A stretch of 54,456 nucleotides of DNA from Parvularcula sp963922235 (GTDB taxonomy: Bacteria; Pseudomonadota; Alphaproteobacteria; Caulobacterales; Parvularculaceae): assembly GCA_963922235.1 (NCBI GenBank), contig CAWUIJ010000001.1, forward strand, positions 1-54,456, written 5' to 3'. Below are positions 33,436 to 42,420 of this stretch, one piece after another. Made by a program: the position numbers and the translations under genes. How positions within the stretch are numbered: the first letter of the stretch is position 1; each line of letters starts with the position of its first letter. A model generated the notes under the pieces. That model had not been told where the DNA came from. It did not search any database and saw nothing but the letters and a program-made list of their open reading frames with translations.

Positions 33436-34162
33436 GGTTGCCCTTGTGATGCTCATCGCCGGGAATGCAAGCGCTGCGGTCCCTGCATGGACAAAGCGGG
33501 CCACCGACGAGGTGGTTCCTGCGATCCTCGAAGCCCTTGAACTCGAGGAACCGCCGCGAATCACCTTGCGGTGGAAACAAGGGGATCATCCTCCGGGCGC
33601 GCGGATCATTCAGTCCCAAACCTTTGGCGACGAAATCCTGATTGGGCTCGAAGGTTCCTGGCGTGAGGCTTCAGAAGAGGCGCGATCTCAGCTTGTCCGG
33701 AACCTCGCGCATGAGATCGCCCATGTCTGGCAATGGAAGATGGGCAATCCGATCGAGCCTCGCATTCTCCATGAAGGGTTCGCTGAAGCGATTGCCATCG
33801 ATGTACTTGTGAGGTGCCGTGAGATCTGCCGCGCGAGTCCCGAGCGATTGATGATTAGGCTGGAAAACCAGTGCCGCGACGCCCTCCGGCGAGGGATTGT
33901 GGGTGTGCAGGGTCAGACCGATGCGGTCTATGGCTGCGGCGGGGTGCTGACCGACGGAATGGCCGTGGCAGCGCAGCTTTCGCCGCAGGAGCTTTACCGG
34001 CGTTACGCAACGACCGGGCGCTCGATCGGTGATTTCTTGGAATTGATGGAAGAGCTCGCCGGGAGTCACTTCGCGCTCAGCGCAAAGACGTTTCTCACCG
34101 CCGATTTCCGCATGGCGTCGCCCTCAACCACGATGGGGCGGCTTCGTGCTGGACGTCTCTAA
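33422..34162 (+). CDS. Secreted gluzincin-type zinc metallopeptidase candidate
   Basis: A 246-residue protein with a signal peptide (MLFAMVALVMLIAGNASAA, cleavage before VPAW) and the zinc motif HEIAH at residues 97-101 (NLAHEIAHVWQWKMG), followed by HEGFAEA at 117-123, which supplies a third Glu ligand; this is the gluzincin layout. Cysteine pairs (CREIC, CRDAL, CGG) suggest disulfides in the periplasm. The substrate is unknown. The frame extends 191 codons upstream but that part is antisense to pyrB and ruvX. The start codon overlaps the ruvX start region, so both promoters lie inside the opposite gene; no clear ribosome-binding site is seen. gatC begins 24 bases downstream. Confidence 0.78.
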   Translation: MLFAMVALVMLIAGNASAAVPAWTKRATDEVVPAILEALELEEPPRITLRWKQGDHPPGARIIQSQTFGDEILIGLEGSWREASEEARSQLVRNLAHEIAHVWQWKMGNPIEPRILHEGFAEAIAIDVLVRCREICRASPERLMIRLENQCRDALRRGIVGVQGQTDAVYGCGGVLTDGMAVAAQLSPQELYRRYATTGRSIGDFLELMEELAGSHFALSAKTFLTADFRMASPSTTMGRLRAGRL

Positions 34163-34186
34163 TCGCCGCTGATACTGCGGTCGGCC

Positions 34187-34486
34187 ATGAGCCTAGACGA
34201 AGCCACAGTCCGCAAAGTTGCCAAACTCGCTCGCATTGCGATGAGCGATGAGGAAATCACGCCTCTCATTGGAGAGCTCAACGGTATCATCGATTGGATC
34301 GAGCAGCTCCAAGAGGTGGACATCGAAGGTGTGGAGGCCATGACCTCCTCCGTCGATGTCGCTCTTCCGATGCGACCCGATACGCTGACCCACGACGAAA
34401 CCGGCGGCGGCAAACCCGACCAGATCGTTGCCAATGCACCGAAGACGGAAGATCACTTCTTTGTCGTGCCGAAGGTGGTAGAATAA
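34187..34486 (+). CDS. gatC: Asp-tRNA(Asn)/Glu-tRNA(Gln) amidotransferase subunit C
   Basis: Small scaffold subunit that wraps around GatA and GatB. The 99-residue chain shows the full family pattern: ATVRKVAKLARIAMSDEEI, LNGIIDWIEQLQEVD, then MRPDTLT and the end DHFFVVPKVVE. The stop overlaps the gatA start by one base (TAATG). Confidence 0.96.
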   Translation: MSLDEATVRKVAKLARIAMSDEEITPLIGELNGIIDWIEQLQEVDIEGVEAMTSSVDVALPMRPDTLTHDETGGGKPDQIVANAPKTEDHFFVVPKVVE

Positions 34487-35964
34487 TGACAGACCTGACG
34501 AGTTTGAAGCTGGCCGCGCTTCGCGACGGGCTGGCCAAGAAAGACTTTACCGCGACGGAAGCCACGAACGCTTATCTCGAGCGTGCCGAGGCTTCGGGGC
34601 CGCTGAACGCCTTTGTGCGTCTGACCGCTGAAAAGGCGCAGGACCAGGCCAAGGCGTCTGATGAACGGATTGCAGGCGGTGAAGCGCGTCCGCTCGAAGG
34701 TGTGCCGCTGGGGATCAAGGATCTTTTCTGTACGGAAGGGACGCCCACCAACGCGTCGAGCAAAATCCTTGAGGGCTTCACGCCAACTTATGAGTCGACG
34801 GTTTCCGGCAATCTCAAGAACGACGGTGCGGTCTTCCTGGGTAAGCTCAACCTCGATGAGTTTGCCATGGGTTCGTCGAATGAGACATCCTGTCATGGAC
34901 CCGTGATCAACCCTTGGCGCCGTCAGGGCGACGAGACCAAACTCACGCCAGGCGGCTCCTCTGGGGGATCAGCGGCTGCAGTCTCCGCAAGGCTCTGCGC
35001 GGCAGCGACGGCTACCGACACGGGCGGCTCGATTCGTCAGCCTGCGGCGCTGACCGGTACTGTCGGTATCAAGCCCACCTATGGCCGGTGCTCCCGGTTT
35101 GGCATTGTCGCCTTTGCGAGTTCGCTCGATCAGGCAGGCCCGATCGCGCGGGACGTGCGTGATGCTGCCATCATGCTGACATCGATGGCGAGCTACGATC
35201 CGAAGGATTCCACATCAATCGATCGTCCGGTTCCGGATTATGAAAAGGCACTTGAAGGCGGGGTGAAGGGTCTCAAGATTGGGATCCCGAAAGAGTATCG
35301 CCTCGACGGCATGCCTTCAGAGATCGATGCGCTTTGGCAAAAGGGCGCTGATCTCTTGAAAGAGCAGGGTGCGGAGATTGTTGAGGTCTCGCTACCGCTG
35401 ACGAAATACGCGCTTCCCGTTTATTATATCGTCGCTCCGGCAGAGGCGTCATCGAACCTCGCGCGCTATGACGGTATCCGTTACGGTCAGCGGGTCCATG
35501 ACGATGACATTAACGAGCTTTATGCCAAAACCCGCGGCGAAGGCTTTGGTGCCGAAGTCAAACGCCGGCTGATGATCGGTACTTATGTTCTGTCCGCTGG
35601 TTATTACGATGCCTATTACCTCCGCGCCCAGCGTGTGCGGAAGAAAATTGCGATGGAGCTGGCGGATGCGTTCGAGAAGGTCGATCTTCTTCTCACACCT
35701 TCCTCGCCATCGTCTGCTTTCGGGTTGGGTGAAAAGTCATCCGATCCGATCGAGATGTACTTGAATGACGTCTTTACGGTGACCGCCAACCTCGCCGGTG
35801 TCCCTGGCGTGTCGGTCCCGGCCGGCCTTGATGGCCAGGGCTTGCCCATGGGCCTTCAGCTTGTGGCGCCCGCTTTTGGTGAAGAGACAATGCTGCGCGG
35901 CGCCGCTGCGCTTGAAGAGGCGCTCGCTTTTGATGCGCAGCCCACGGAATGGTGGAAAGCATGA
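34486..35964 (+). CDS. gatA: Asp-tRNA(Asn)/Glu-tRNA(Gln) amidotransferase subunit A
   Basis: Glutaminase subunit that supplies ammonia for transamidation of misacylated tRNA. The 492-residue amidase has the Ser-cisSer-Lys triad in GVPLGIKDLFCTEG (Lys), TPGGSSGGSAAAV (cis-Ser) and ATATDTGGSIRQPA (nucleophile Ser). The start is ATG at 34486; the earlier open frame is gatC read in another phase. It overlaps gatB by 4 bases. Confidence 0.97.
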   Translation: MTDLTSLKLAALRDGLAKKDFTATEATNAYLERAEASGPLNAFVRLTAEKAQDQAKASDERIAGGEARPLEGVPLGIKDLFCTEGTPTNASSKILEGFTPTYESTVSGNLKNDGAVFLGKLNLDEFAMGSSNETSCHGPVINPWRRQGDETKLTPGGSSGGSAAAVSARLCAAATATDTGGSIRQPAALTGTVGIKPTYGRCSRFGIVAFASSLDQAGPIARDVRDAAIMLTSMASYDPKDSTSIDRPVPDYEKALEGGVKGLKIGIPKEYRLDGMPSEIDALWQKGADLLKEQGAEIVEVSLPLTKYALPVYYIVAPAEASSNLARYDGIRYGQRVHDDDINELYAKTRGEGFGAEVKRRLMIGTYVLSAGYYDAYYLRAQRVRKKIAMELADAFEKVDLLLTPSSPSSAFGLGEKSSDPIEMYLNDVFTVTANLAGVPGVSVPAGLDGQGLPMGLQLVAPAFGEETMLRGAAALEEALAFDAQPTEWWKA

Positions 35965-37457
35965 CCGAACGAAGCAACCTGCTCCGCGGTGAGACCGGTG
36001 ACTGGGAAGTCGTGATTGGTCTTGAGGTCCACGCCCAGGTCTCAAGCGTCACCAAGCTCTTTTCAGGCTCTTCCGCTGAATATGGCGCGGGGCCGAATGA
36101 AAATGTCAGCCTCGTTGATGCGGCGATGCCTGGGATGCTCCCAGTGATCAACAGCTTCTGCGTGGACCAAGCGATCCGCACAGGGCTTGGCCTTAATGCA
36201 AAGATCAATCTCTGGTCGAGGTTTGATCGGAAGAATTATTTCTACCCTGACCTTCCCCAAGGCTATCAGATCTCACAGTACAAAGATCCGATCGTCGGTG
36301 AGGGCGAAATCGAGGTCGAGCTCGACGCCGAACGCACGATCAAGGTGGGGATCGAGCGTTTGCACCTTGAGCAAGACGCTGGCAAATCCGTGCACGATCT
36401 TGCTCCGAAGGAAAGCTATGTCGACCTGAACCGCTCTGGTGTGGCGCTCATGGAGATTGTCTCCAAGCCCGAGATGCGTTCAGCAGAAGAGGCTTCGGCG
36501 TATTTCTCCAAACTTCGGACCATTGTCCGGTACCTCGGGACCTGTGACGGGAACATGGACCAGGGCTCAATGCGCGCCGATGTGAATGTGTCTGTCTGCC
36601 GTGCGGGCAACTATCAAAAGTTCGTTGAGACGGGCGATTTCTCTCATCTGGGTACACGGACAGAAACAAAGAACGTGAACTCGATCCGCTTCGTGCGTCA
36701 GGTCGTCGATTACGAAGCTCGCCGGCAGATCCAAGTGCTGGAAGCGGGCGGAACGATTGATCAGGAAACCCGGCTTTTCGATGTGAAGACGGGCGAGACC
36801 AAGACCATGCGCTCGAAAGAAGACGCGCATGACTATCGCTATTTCCCTGATCCCGACCTTCTGCCGCTCGCTTTCACGCAAGAGCATGTCGATGAGATCG
36901 CGGCGTCTTTGCCGGAACTGCCTGACGCTAAGAAACATCGCTTCGTTGAGAGCTATGGCCTCTCCCCCTATGACGCGTCCGTCTTGGTGATGGATAAGGC
37001 GAAGGCAGATTATTTTGAGGATGTGGCCAAAGGGCGTGACGGAAAGCTCGCGGCCAATTGGGTGACAACCGAGCTCTTCGGTGTTCTGAACAAACTTGAC
37101 AAGACAATCGATGAATCGCCTGTGTCTGCGGGGCAGCTCGGCGGCTTGATCGATCTCATCCAAGACCAAACGATCTCCGGCAAGATTGCCAAGCAGATCT
37201 TTGAGATCATGCTCGAAGAGGGCGGCGATCCAAAGGAGATCGTCGAGGCTCGCGGTTTGAAGCAGGTCACGGACACAGGTGCTCTCGAGGCAGCGGCGGA
37301 TAAGATCATTGCTGCGAACCCGGAGCAAGTCGCCAAGGTCAAGGACAAGCCAAAGGCGCTAGGCTGGTTTGTCGGCCAGGTGATGAAAGAGACCGGCGGC
37401 AAGGCCAATCCGCAGGCTGTGAATGAGATCCTTAAAGCCAAGCTTGGCCTTGAGTGA
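35961..37457 (+). CDS. gatB: Asp-tRNA(Asn)/Glu-tRNA(Gln) amidotransferase subunit B
   Basis: Kinase and tRNA-binding subunit that phosphorylates the misacyl group and then amidates it. The 498-residue protein has VVIGLEVHAQ, NYFYPDLPQGYQISQ, EDAGK-type segment EQDAGKSVHD, DLNRSGVALMEIVSKPEMRS, RADVNVS and the C-terminal YqeY-like tail domain (NPEQVAKVKDKPKALGWFVG). The ATG at 35961 overlaps the gatA stop (ATGA); an in-frame ATG at 35949 is a less likely start. Confidence 0.97.
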   Translation: MTERSNLLRGETGDWEVVIGLEVHAQVSSVTKLFSGSSAEYGAGPNENVSLVDAAMPGMLPVINSFCVDQAIRTGLGLNAKINLWSRFDRKNYFYPDLPQGYQISQYKDPIVGEGEIEVELDAERTIKVGIERLHLEQDAGKSVHDLAPKESYVDLNRSGVALMEIVSKPEMRSAEEASAYFSKLRTIVRYLGTCDGNMDQGSMRADVNVSVCRAGNYQKFVETGDFSHLGTRTETKNVNSIRFVRQVVDYEARRQIQVLEAGGTIDQETRLFDVKTGETKTMRSKEDAHDYRYFPDPDLLPLAFTQEHVDEIAASLPELPDAKKHRFVESYGLSPYDASVLVMDKAKADYFEDVAKGRDGKLAANWVTTELFGVLNKLDKTIDESPVSAGQLGGLIDLIQDQTISGKIAKQIFEIMLEEGGDPKEIVEARGLKQVTDTGALEAAADKIIAANPEQVAKVKDKPKALGWFVGQVMKETGGKANPQAVNEILKAKLGLE

Positions 37458-37481
37458 TCGGCAAGAAGAGAAGGCGGCCTG

Positions 37482-38036
37482 ATGGCATCACGAACCTTTT
37501 CTCATCGCTTGGCGACCACGGACGATATCCCGGCCATCGATAAGCTGATCGAGGCATCGATTGTCGGGACGAATAATGGGCTGCTCAGTGAGAAAGATCT
37601 CACGGCAGCGCGTGAGACCATGGGCGTCGATCCGACGCTGATCGAAGACCAGACCTACTTTGTGATCGAAACCAAAGTCGATCATGCGACGGTGATGGTC
37701 GCTTGTGGGGGATGGGGAAAGCGGCGCACGCTTTATGGAGGTGCGCACACGGAAGGCCGTGATGACAGCTTCTCTGATCCAGCGACGGAGCCAGCGCGCA
37801 TTCGCGCGATGTTCACCCACCCTGATTGGGTGCGCTTGGGGATCGGCACGCTGCTTTTGAACCTCGGTGAAGATGCAGCGCGTCAGGCGGGTTATCAAAC
37901 CATCGAGCTTGGATCGACGGTCGCGGGCATTCCACTTTACGAGGCGCGAGGGTATAAGGACTTTCTCACCGAGGAAACACGCGGCGCCAATGGCGGTATC
38001 AAAACCGTCGTTCACATGCGAAAATCACTGGTCTGA
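37482..38036 (+). CDS. GNAT-family N-acetyltransferase
   Basis: A 184-residue acetyltransferase with the GNAT core: an N-terminal ATTDDIPAIDKLIEAS helix, the central strands (QTYFVIETKVDHATVMVACG), the acetyl-CoA loop VRLGIGTLLLNLGEDAARQAG (in place of R-x-x-G-x-G/A) and the GSTVAGIPLYEARGYKDF motif near the C-terminus. The substrate is not predictable. It starts 25 bases after gatB and overlaps the 3' end of convergent rsmA by 12 bases. Confidence 0.88.
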   Translation: MASRTFSHRLATTDDIPAIDKLIEASIVGTNNGLLSEKDLTAARETMGVDPTLIEDQTYFVIETKVDHATVMVACGGWGKRRTLYGGAHTEGRDDSFSDPATEPARIRAMFTHPDWVRLGIGTLLLNLGEDAARQAGYQTIELGSTVAGIPLYEARGYKDFLTEETRGANGGIKTVVHMRKSLV

Positions 38037-38867
38037 ACGAGGCGCTGTTTGCTCGGCAATCCGTTTGGCAAGGGAGACATAGCTCTCCACGGACACATTT
38101 TCCGCACGCGACTTTTCGTCAATCTCAACGTGTTCGAGCGTAGCGCTCAAGCGGTCACCCAAAATTCCCTTAAGGCTCTGGCGGAGCATTTTTCGGCGCT
38201 GCGTGAAGGCGGCTTGAGTCACGCGCTCTAAAACGCGCAAGTGCTCCGGCTTCCCATCATTTTCAAAGACGAGCACTGAGCTATCCACCTTCGGCGGCGG
38301 CGTGAAGGCGCGCGCGGGGAGGTGGAAGCCGAGCTTCGGCGTGCTGGCCGCCTGAGCAATGACGGAAAGACGGCCATAGGTTTTGCTTCCCGGCTCGGCC
38401 AGAATCCTGTCGCCAACTTCCCTTTGAAACATCAGTACCATGCGTTTCCAAAAACGCGGTTCTGCTGTGAGCCATTTGATCAAAAGCTCCGTCGAAATGT
38501 TGTAGGGAAGGTTCGAGGCGATGATCGTACCATTGGGAAGACCTAACGCCAGTTCATCAGCCTTCAGAGCATCATCTTCAATCGCGCGCAGGCGGCCCGT
38601 CGCCTCATGCAAGGCTTCCAACACCGGAGCGACGCGCCGGTCACGCTCGATCGCGACCACTTGCGCTCCCGTTTCGAGAAGTGCTCGGGTGAGGCCGCCG
38701 GGTCCGGGCCCGATTTCGAGGATCGTACTTTCGTCGCCAGCTTGGCAGAAGTTTGCAATCTTCCGTGTCAGGTTCAAGTCGAGCAAGAAGTGCTGTCCAA
38801 GCCCTTTTTTAGCGGCAAGGCCATGTTCCGTAATGACGTCCCGCAGCGGCGGGAGTTCCTCAAGCAC
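38025..38867 (-). CDS. rsmA: 16S rRNA (adenine1518/1519-N6)-dimethyltransferase
   Basis: Dimethylates two adjacent adenines in helix 45 of 16S rRNA late in 30S assembly. Motifs: GLGQHFLLDLNLTRKIA, ILEIGPGPGGLTRALLE (SAM site), AIERDRR, and NLPYNISTELL (catalytic motif IV). I prefer the GTG at 38867 (280 residues, AGAGGG site five bases upstream, 8-base overlap with pdxA). The ATG at 38897 adds ten residues and would overlap pdxA by 38 bases. Confidence 0.94.
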   Translation of the reverse strand: MLEELPPLRDVITEHGLAAKKGLGQHFLLDLNLTRKIANFCQAGDESTILEIGPGPGGLTRALLETGAQVVAIERDRRVAPVLEALHEATGRLRAIEDDALKADELALGLPNGTIIASNLPYNISTELLIKWLTAEPRFWKRMVLMFQREVGDRILAEPGSKTYGRLSVIAQAASTPKLGFHLPARAFTPPPKVDSSVLVFENDGKPEHLRVLERVTQAAFTQRRKMLRQSLKGILGDRLSATLEHVEIDEKSRAENVSVESYVSLAKRIAEQTAPRSDQ

Positions 38868-39912
38868 GGACGCCCTCTCGGGCTCGGGCCATATCATTCG
38901 CCATTCGGATGGCGGCGATCAGGCTATCAGGTCGTGCCAATCCTTTCCCCGCGATATCAAGGCCTGTTCCATGATCCGGGGACGTCCGGACGATAGGCAA
39001 CCCAAGCGTGACATTGACGGCGTCGTGAAATGCGACGGTCTTGATCGGGATCAAGGCCTGGTCATGGTACATCGCCAGTGCGGCGTCATAGCGTTCGCGG
39101 GCTTCGGGGTGGAACATGGTATCAGCGGGCAGGGGGCCGACGGCATTGATCCCGCGATCCTGCAGCTCCCGAACAGCCTTGGCGACGACATCGCGATCCT
39201 CCGTCCCCATCCGACCGTCTTCGCCTGCATGGGGGTTGAGACCTGCCACAGCGATCCGGGGAGAGGGAAGACCGAAGTCCCCGGCAAGCGCTTGAGCCGT
39301 CACCAAGCCGCGCTCCACGATCAACGCGCTCGTGAGGGCCTCTGGTACGGCATTCAGCGCCATGTGAACCGTGACAGGAACAGCGCGAAAACTATCCGCC
39401 GCGAGCATCATGACAGGGCCGCGGGAGTGTCCCTCAGGCAAAGGCATGTTCGCGGTGAGGTCGCCCAAATACTCCGTGTGGCCAGGAAAACCGAAACCGG
39501 CTTCTTGGAGAGCCGACTTTTGAATGGGCAGGGTCACCAAAGCCCCCGCCTGTCCCTGCGCACAGGCCTTCGCACCCGCCTCGATAGACGCCGTCACCGC
39601 CGCGGCGGTGAACGCTTGCGGCTCGCCAAGGATGACGTTGCGCAGCGTCTCCAGAGGTTCCTCGGGCAAGCGCAGGACGGGGAGGCCTTGTGAGAATACG
39701 GAGGCGGCTTCCTCTGGAACTTTGATCTCGATCGCCCGGACACCGCCGCTGACCGTTTCAGGCAAAGCATTCAGGCGTGACGCATCGTCGATGGTGAAAA
39801 AGACGATGCCTTCATCCCGTAGATGCTCGTACGCCTTATAGAGAATTTCCGTACCAATACCAGCTGGCTCGCCCATGCTGATGGCCAAGGGGCGAGGCAG
39901 AGAGTGGCGCAT
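38860..39912 (-). CDS. pdxA: 4-hydroxythreonine-4-phosphate dehydrogenase
   Basis: Oxidises 4-hydroxy-threonine-4-phosphate in the DXP-dependent route to vitamin B6; Zn- and NAD-dependent. The 350-residue chain has LAISMGEPAGIGTEI, the metal ligands in GHTEYLGDL, and YHDQALIPIKTVAF, and the substrate segment AGLNPHAGEDG. The C-terminus NVTLGLPIVRTSPDHGTGLD is diagnostic. Its ATG overlaps the surA stop by one base. Confidence 0.96.
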   Translation of the reverse strand: MRHSLPRPLAISMGEPAGIGTEILYKAYEHLRDEGIVFFTIDDASRLNALPETVSGGVRAIEIKVPEEAASVFSQGLPVLRLPEEPLETLRNVILGEPQAFTAAAVTASIEAGAKACAQGQAGALVTLPIQKSALQEAGFGFPGHTEYLGDLTANMPLPEGHSRGPVMMLAADSFRAVPVTVHMALNAVPEALTSALIVERGLVTAQALAGDFGLPSPRIAVAGLNPHAGEDGRMGTEDRDVVAKAVRELQDRGINAVGPLPADTMFHPEARERYDAALAMYHDQALIPIKTVAFHDAVNVTLGLPIVRTSPDHGTGLDIAGKGLARPDSLIAAIRMANDMARAREGVRA

Positions 39913-41177
39913 TAGCTGTCTTGGCTTTCACCGCCCAAGCGGATTTCGACATCACTGTCCCGCTCAAGATTTCGGAGGTAGCGGCGTGAAAGAAGTTGGA
40001 ACTCGTCGTTTTCCAACCGGTTTTCGATCACCCGACGGCGCGGAAGGCCAAGACCTTCGTCCATCTCGCAGACATAAACACGGTGATAGGCGTCGTTGCT
40101 CTCAAGCAGCACTGAGAGGTCCCCTCGTTGCAGGTCGAGGAGGGCATTGTGAAAGCTTGGCCGGATCTTGTTGATCGCCACCATTGGTAAAAGCTCAACA
40201 CCAATCCCTTCTCCCAGATCGGTGCTCAGTTCACTGCCGTTGCAAGGATTGGCGAGTGGGAGGCGGCCGGTGGCCTCTTCCGCTTCGGCTCGCGAAATCT
40301 CAAATTTGCTGACGCCCGCATAGGCCAGCTCGTAGGAGGGATCGCCCTTCTCAGCGGCAGCGCGCTTACCCTGGACAGCCACGACTTTCATCATGTCATC
40401 CATTTCAATCGGTGTCGACACATTACCTTCAGCAAGCTCGGTCACCACGGATGCAACGGTTGGATCGAGTTCTGCTGGGCGCATCCAGCCCAATTCTCCG
40501 CCGCGCGCAGCCGACGGGCAAATGGAGAATTGCTGGGCAAGGGCCTGAAAGGGGACGCCCTGGCGCATCTGCCCGATCATCTGCATACCGATATTATAAA
40601 TCCGATCGCGTTGCTGTTCATCGTCGACCGGCAGGCAAATCTCCGAGAGGTAGAACTGCTCGTTCTCCGCCTCGGAACGCATCTTATCGAGCATGTTGTC
40701 GATTTCGCCTTCGGTGACGTTCACGCGATTATTGAACCGCCCACGGACGAGGCGTTCCCATGCTTGGTCGGTGCGAATTTTTTCGCGCAGCGTCTCAATC
40801 GCGATGCCCTGTTGGGCAAGGTCCACTGCCAAGCCCTCGATGCTGGTTCCGCCGGAAGCTGCGATGCGGGCGAGCTCTTCGTTCACTTCGTCATCGCTAA
40901 CCTGAACTTCGAATTCGTTCGTTTCTTGGCGCTTCAACTGTTCGTCGACGAGATCTTTGAGGGCCTGCGCCTGCAGCTGCGCTTCGGCCTCCGGCGTCAA
41001 ATCGCGGTTGCCTGAGGTGATCAGCATCAGGCGCATGCGCTGCTGCACATCAAAGGTGGAAATCGGGTTGTCGTTGACCGTTGCCGCCACGGCGTTGCCG
41101 ATCATTTGGGCTGATGCGTGGGTGCTGATCATGCACCCCGCCGCCACACATCCCATGATTGCCCAAAGCTGTCGCAT
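39912..41177 (-). CDS. surA: SurA-like periplasmic chaperone / peptidyl-prolyl isomerase
   Basis: Escorts outer-membrane proteins through the periplasm. The 421-residue chain has a signal peptide (about residues 1-24, ending THASAQ), the SurA N-terminal chaperone domain (AVAATVNDNPISTFDVQQRM, ALKDLVDEQLKRQE), one recognisable parvulin-type domain (about 165-270, FQALAQQFSICPSAARGGEL) and a C-terminal helix. Cysteines in the rotamase part and tail (CLPVDD, SICPS, LANPCNG, YVCEMD) may form disulfides. ATG at 41177 with GAGGT upstream is the start. lptD, which often precedes surA, is absent here. Confidence 0.9.
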   Translation of the reverse strand: MRQLWAIMGCVAAGCMISTHASAQMIGNAVAATVNDNPISTFDVQQRMRLMLITSGNRDLTPEAEAQLQAQALKDLVDEQLKRQETNEFEVQVSDDEVNEELARIAASGGTSIEGLAVDLAQQGIAIETLREKIRTDQAWERLVRGRFNNRVNVTEGEIDNMLDKMRSEAENEQFYLSEICLPVDDEQQRDRIYNIGMQMIGQMRQGVPFQALAQQFSICPSAARGGELGWMRPAELDPTVASVVTELAEGNVSTPIEMDDMMKVVAVQGKRAAAEKGDPSYELAYAGVSKFEISRAEAEEATGRLPLANPCNGSELSTDLGEGIGVELLPMVAINKIRPSFHNALLDLQRGDLSVLLESNDAYHRVYVCEMDEGLGLPRRRVIENRLENDEFQLLSRRYLRNLERDSDVEIRLGGESQDS

Positions 41178-41281
41178 CTCGACCTCTATTGCCCGCTGTC
41201 TCCCCGGGGCTGCAACGTTTAGGCCGCGAGGGACCCCTATTGAAGCCAAGGTTACGTGAAAAGCCGTTAAATGCCTGGGTC

Positions 41282-42253
41282 CTAAGCGTTCAGCAAGACC
41301 ACTTTTCCAATCACTTCGCCAGCTTCGAGGGCGCGATGCCCTTCATCGGCGTCAGCCATGGGCAGGGTGAGGCCGACGAGGGGTTTCACATCGCCTGACT
41401 GAACGGCTGGAAGAACCTCTGTCCTTAAGGCGTCGCGAAGGCGCTGCTTCTCTTCCACCGATCGCGCGCGAAGCGTGGAACCGGTGAGGGTGAGGTTCTT
41501 TTGCATCACCATGGCGAGGTTCACCTCGGCCTGCATGCCCCCCAGGAACGCGATCATCACATTGCGGCCGCCGGGTCTTAACATGGCAAGATTGCGAGGA
41601 ATGTAGCTTCCGCCGACCATGTCGAGAACGACATCGCAGCCGCCGAGCGCTGTCATCCCTTCGTCCCAAGCTTCGTCCTTGTAGTTCCAAACCTTGGTGA
41701 ACCCTGCTTCCTGAGCAGCGTGGACTTTCGCTTCTGACCCTGCGGTCCCATAGGTTTCATGACCGCGGCTTCGCGCGAGCGCGGCCGCCATGGTGCCAAT
41801 GCCCGAGGTGGCGCCGTGGACAAAAAGGCGCTCGCTGGCGTGAAGATTGACGCCCTTATCAAAGACATTGGCCCAAACGGTGAAGGCGGTTTCGCAAAAC
41901 CCAGCAGCCTCTTCGGCGGACAGGTTCTCAGGCCAGGGCAGAATGGATCCGTGGTGGGCATGACAGCGTTCTGCATAACCACCGCCTGGGACAAGAGCCA
42001 TGACCTTGTCGCCAAGACCCCAGTGAGCTGCTGCCTTGTCTCCGACAGCGGTGATGGTTCCGCAGACTTCGAGGCCCAGAGCCGCAGATGCGCCTGGAGG
42101 AGGAGGATAAAGCCCGGCACGCTGGAACAGGTCCGGCCTGTTGACCCCGGCTGCGGCGATATCGATCGCAACTTCGTCGGTCCCAAGGTCGGGGAGGTCT
42201 TCATCCCGCCAATTTAGGTTGCCGCTTTGCTCGACAAACATCGCATGGACCAT
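41282..42253 (-). CDS. NAD(P)H quinone oxidoreductase, zinc-free MDR family (PIG3-like)
   Basis: A 323-residue medium-chain dehydrogenase/reductase of the quinone oxidoreductase (QOR/PIG3) branch. It has the GroES-like N-terminal half (AAAGVNRPDLFQRAGLYPPP, LGLEVCGTITAVG) and the Rossmann half with LFVHGATSGIGTMAAALARS. The zinc ligands of alcohol dehydrogenases are missing. The likely start is ATG at 42253 (AAGGA upstream); two earlier ATGs are in frame. It precedes surA by 104 bases on the same strand and diverges from the kinase gene. Confidence 0.9.
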   Translation of the reverse strand: MVHAMFVEQSGNLNWRDEDLPDLGTDEVAIDIAAAGVNRPDLFQRAGLYPPPPGASAALGLEVCGTITAVGDKAAAHWGLGDKVMALVPGGGYAERCHAHHGSILPWPENLSAEEAAGFCETAFTVWANVFDKGVNLHASERLFVHGATSGIGTMAAALARSRGHETYGTAGSEAKVHAAQEAGFTKVWNYKDEAWDEGMTALGGCDVVLDMVGGSYIPRNLAMLRPGGRNVMIAFLGGMQAEVNLAMVMQKNLTLTGSTLRARSVEEKQRLRDALRTEVLPAVQSGDVKPLVGLTLPMADADEGHRALEAGEVIGKVVLLNA

Positions 42254-42368
42254 AGCCAATTCCTTCATTTTGAAGTGCATTCAGACGGTTCTGTTCGCAC
42301 TCTATCAAACCTTCTCGGGCACACCTTAGGCAGGGAACGGCGCTTCGTCGCTTCTTGAGATCAAGGGC

Positions 42369-42392
42369 GAGGGTCAGTCCGTCTGAACCCTC
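42369..42392 (+). other. Hairpin in the leader of the histidine kinase gene
   Basis: GAGGGTCAG at 42369-42377 can pair with CTG-A-ACCCTC at 42383-42392 (nine base pairs with one bulged A, five-base loop). It lies about 30 bases before the kinase start, with no T-run. A role is unknown. Confidence 0.4.
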
Positions 42393-42420
42393 ACAGCCGA
42401 GAGGTTTGAGAGATCCGAAG

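Noticed and set aside
38521..39693. A 390-codon plus-strand frame across rsmA and pdxA
   Set aside because: Antisense to two genes with clear signatures; no recognisable domain and no ribosome-binding site. GC-rich codons open the complementary frame.
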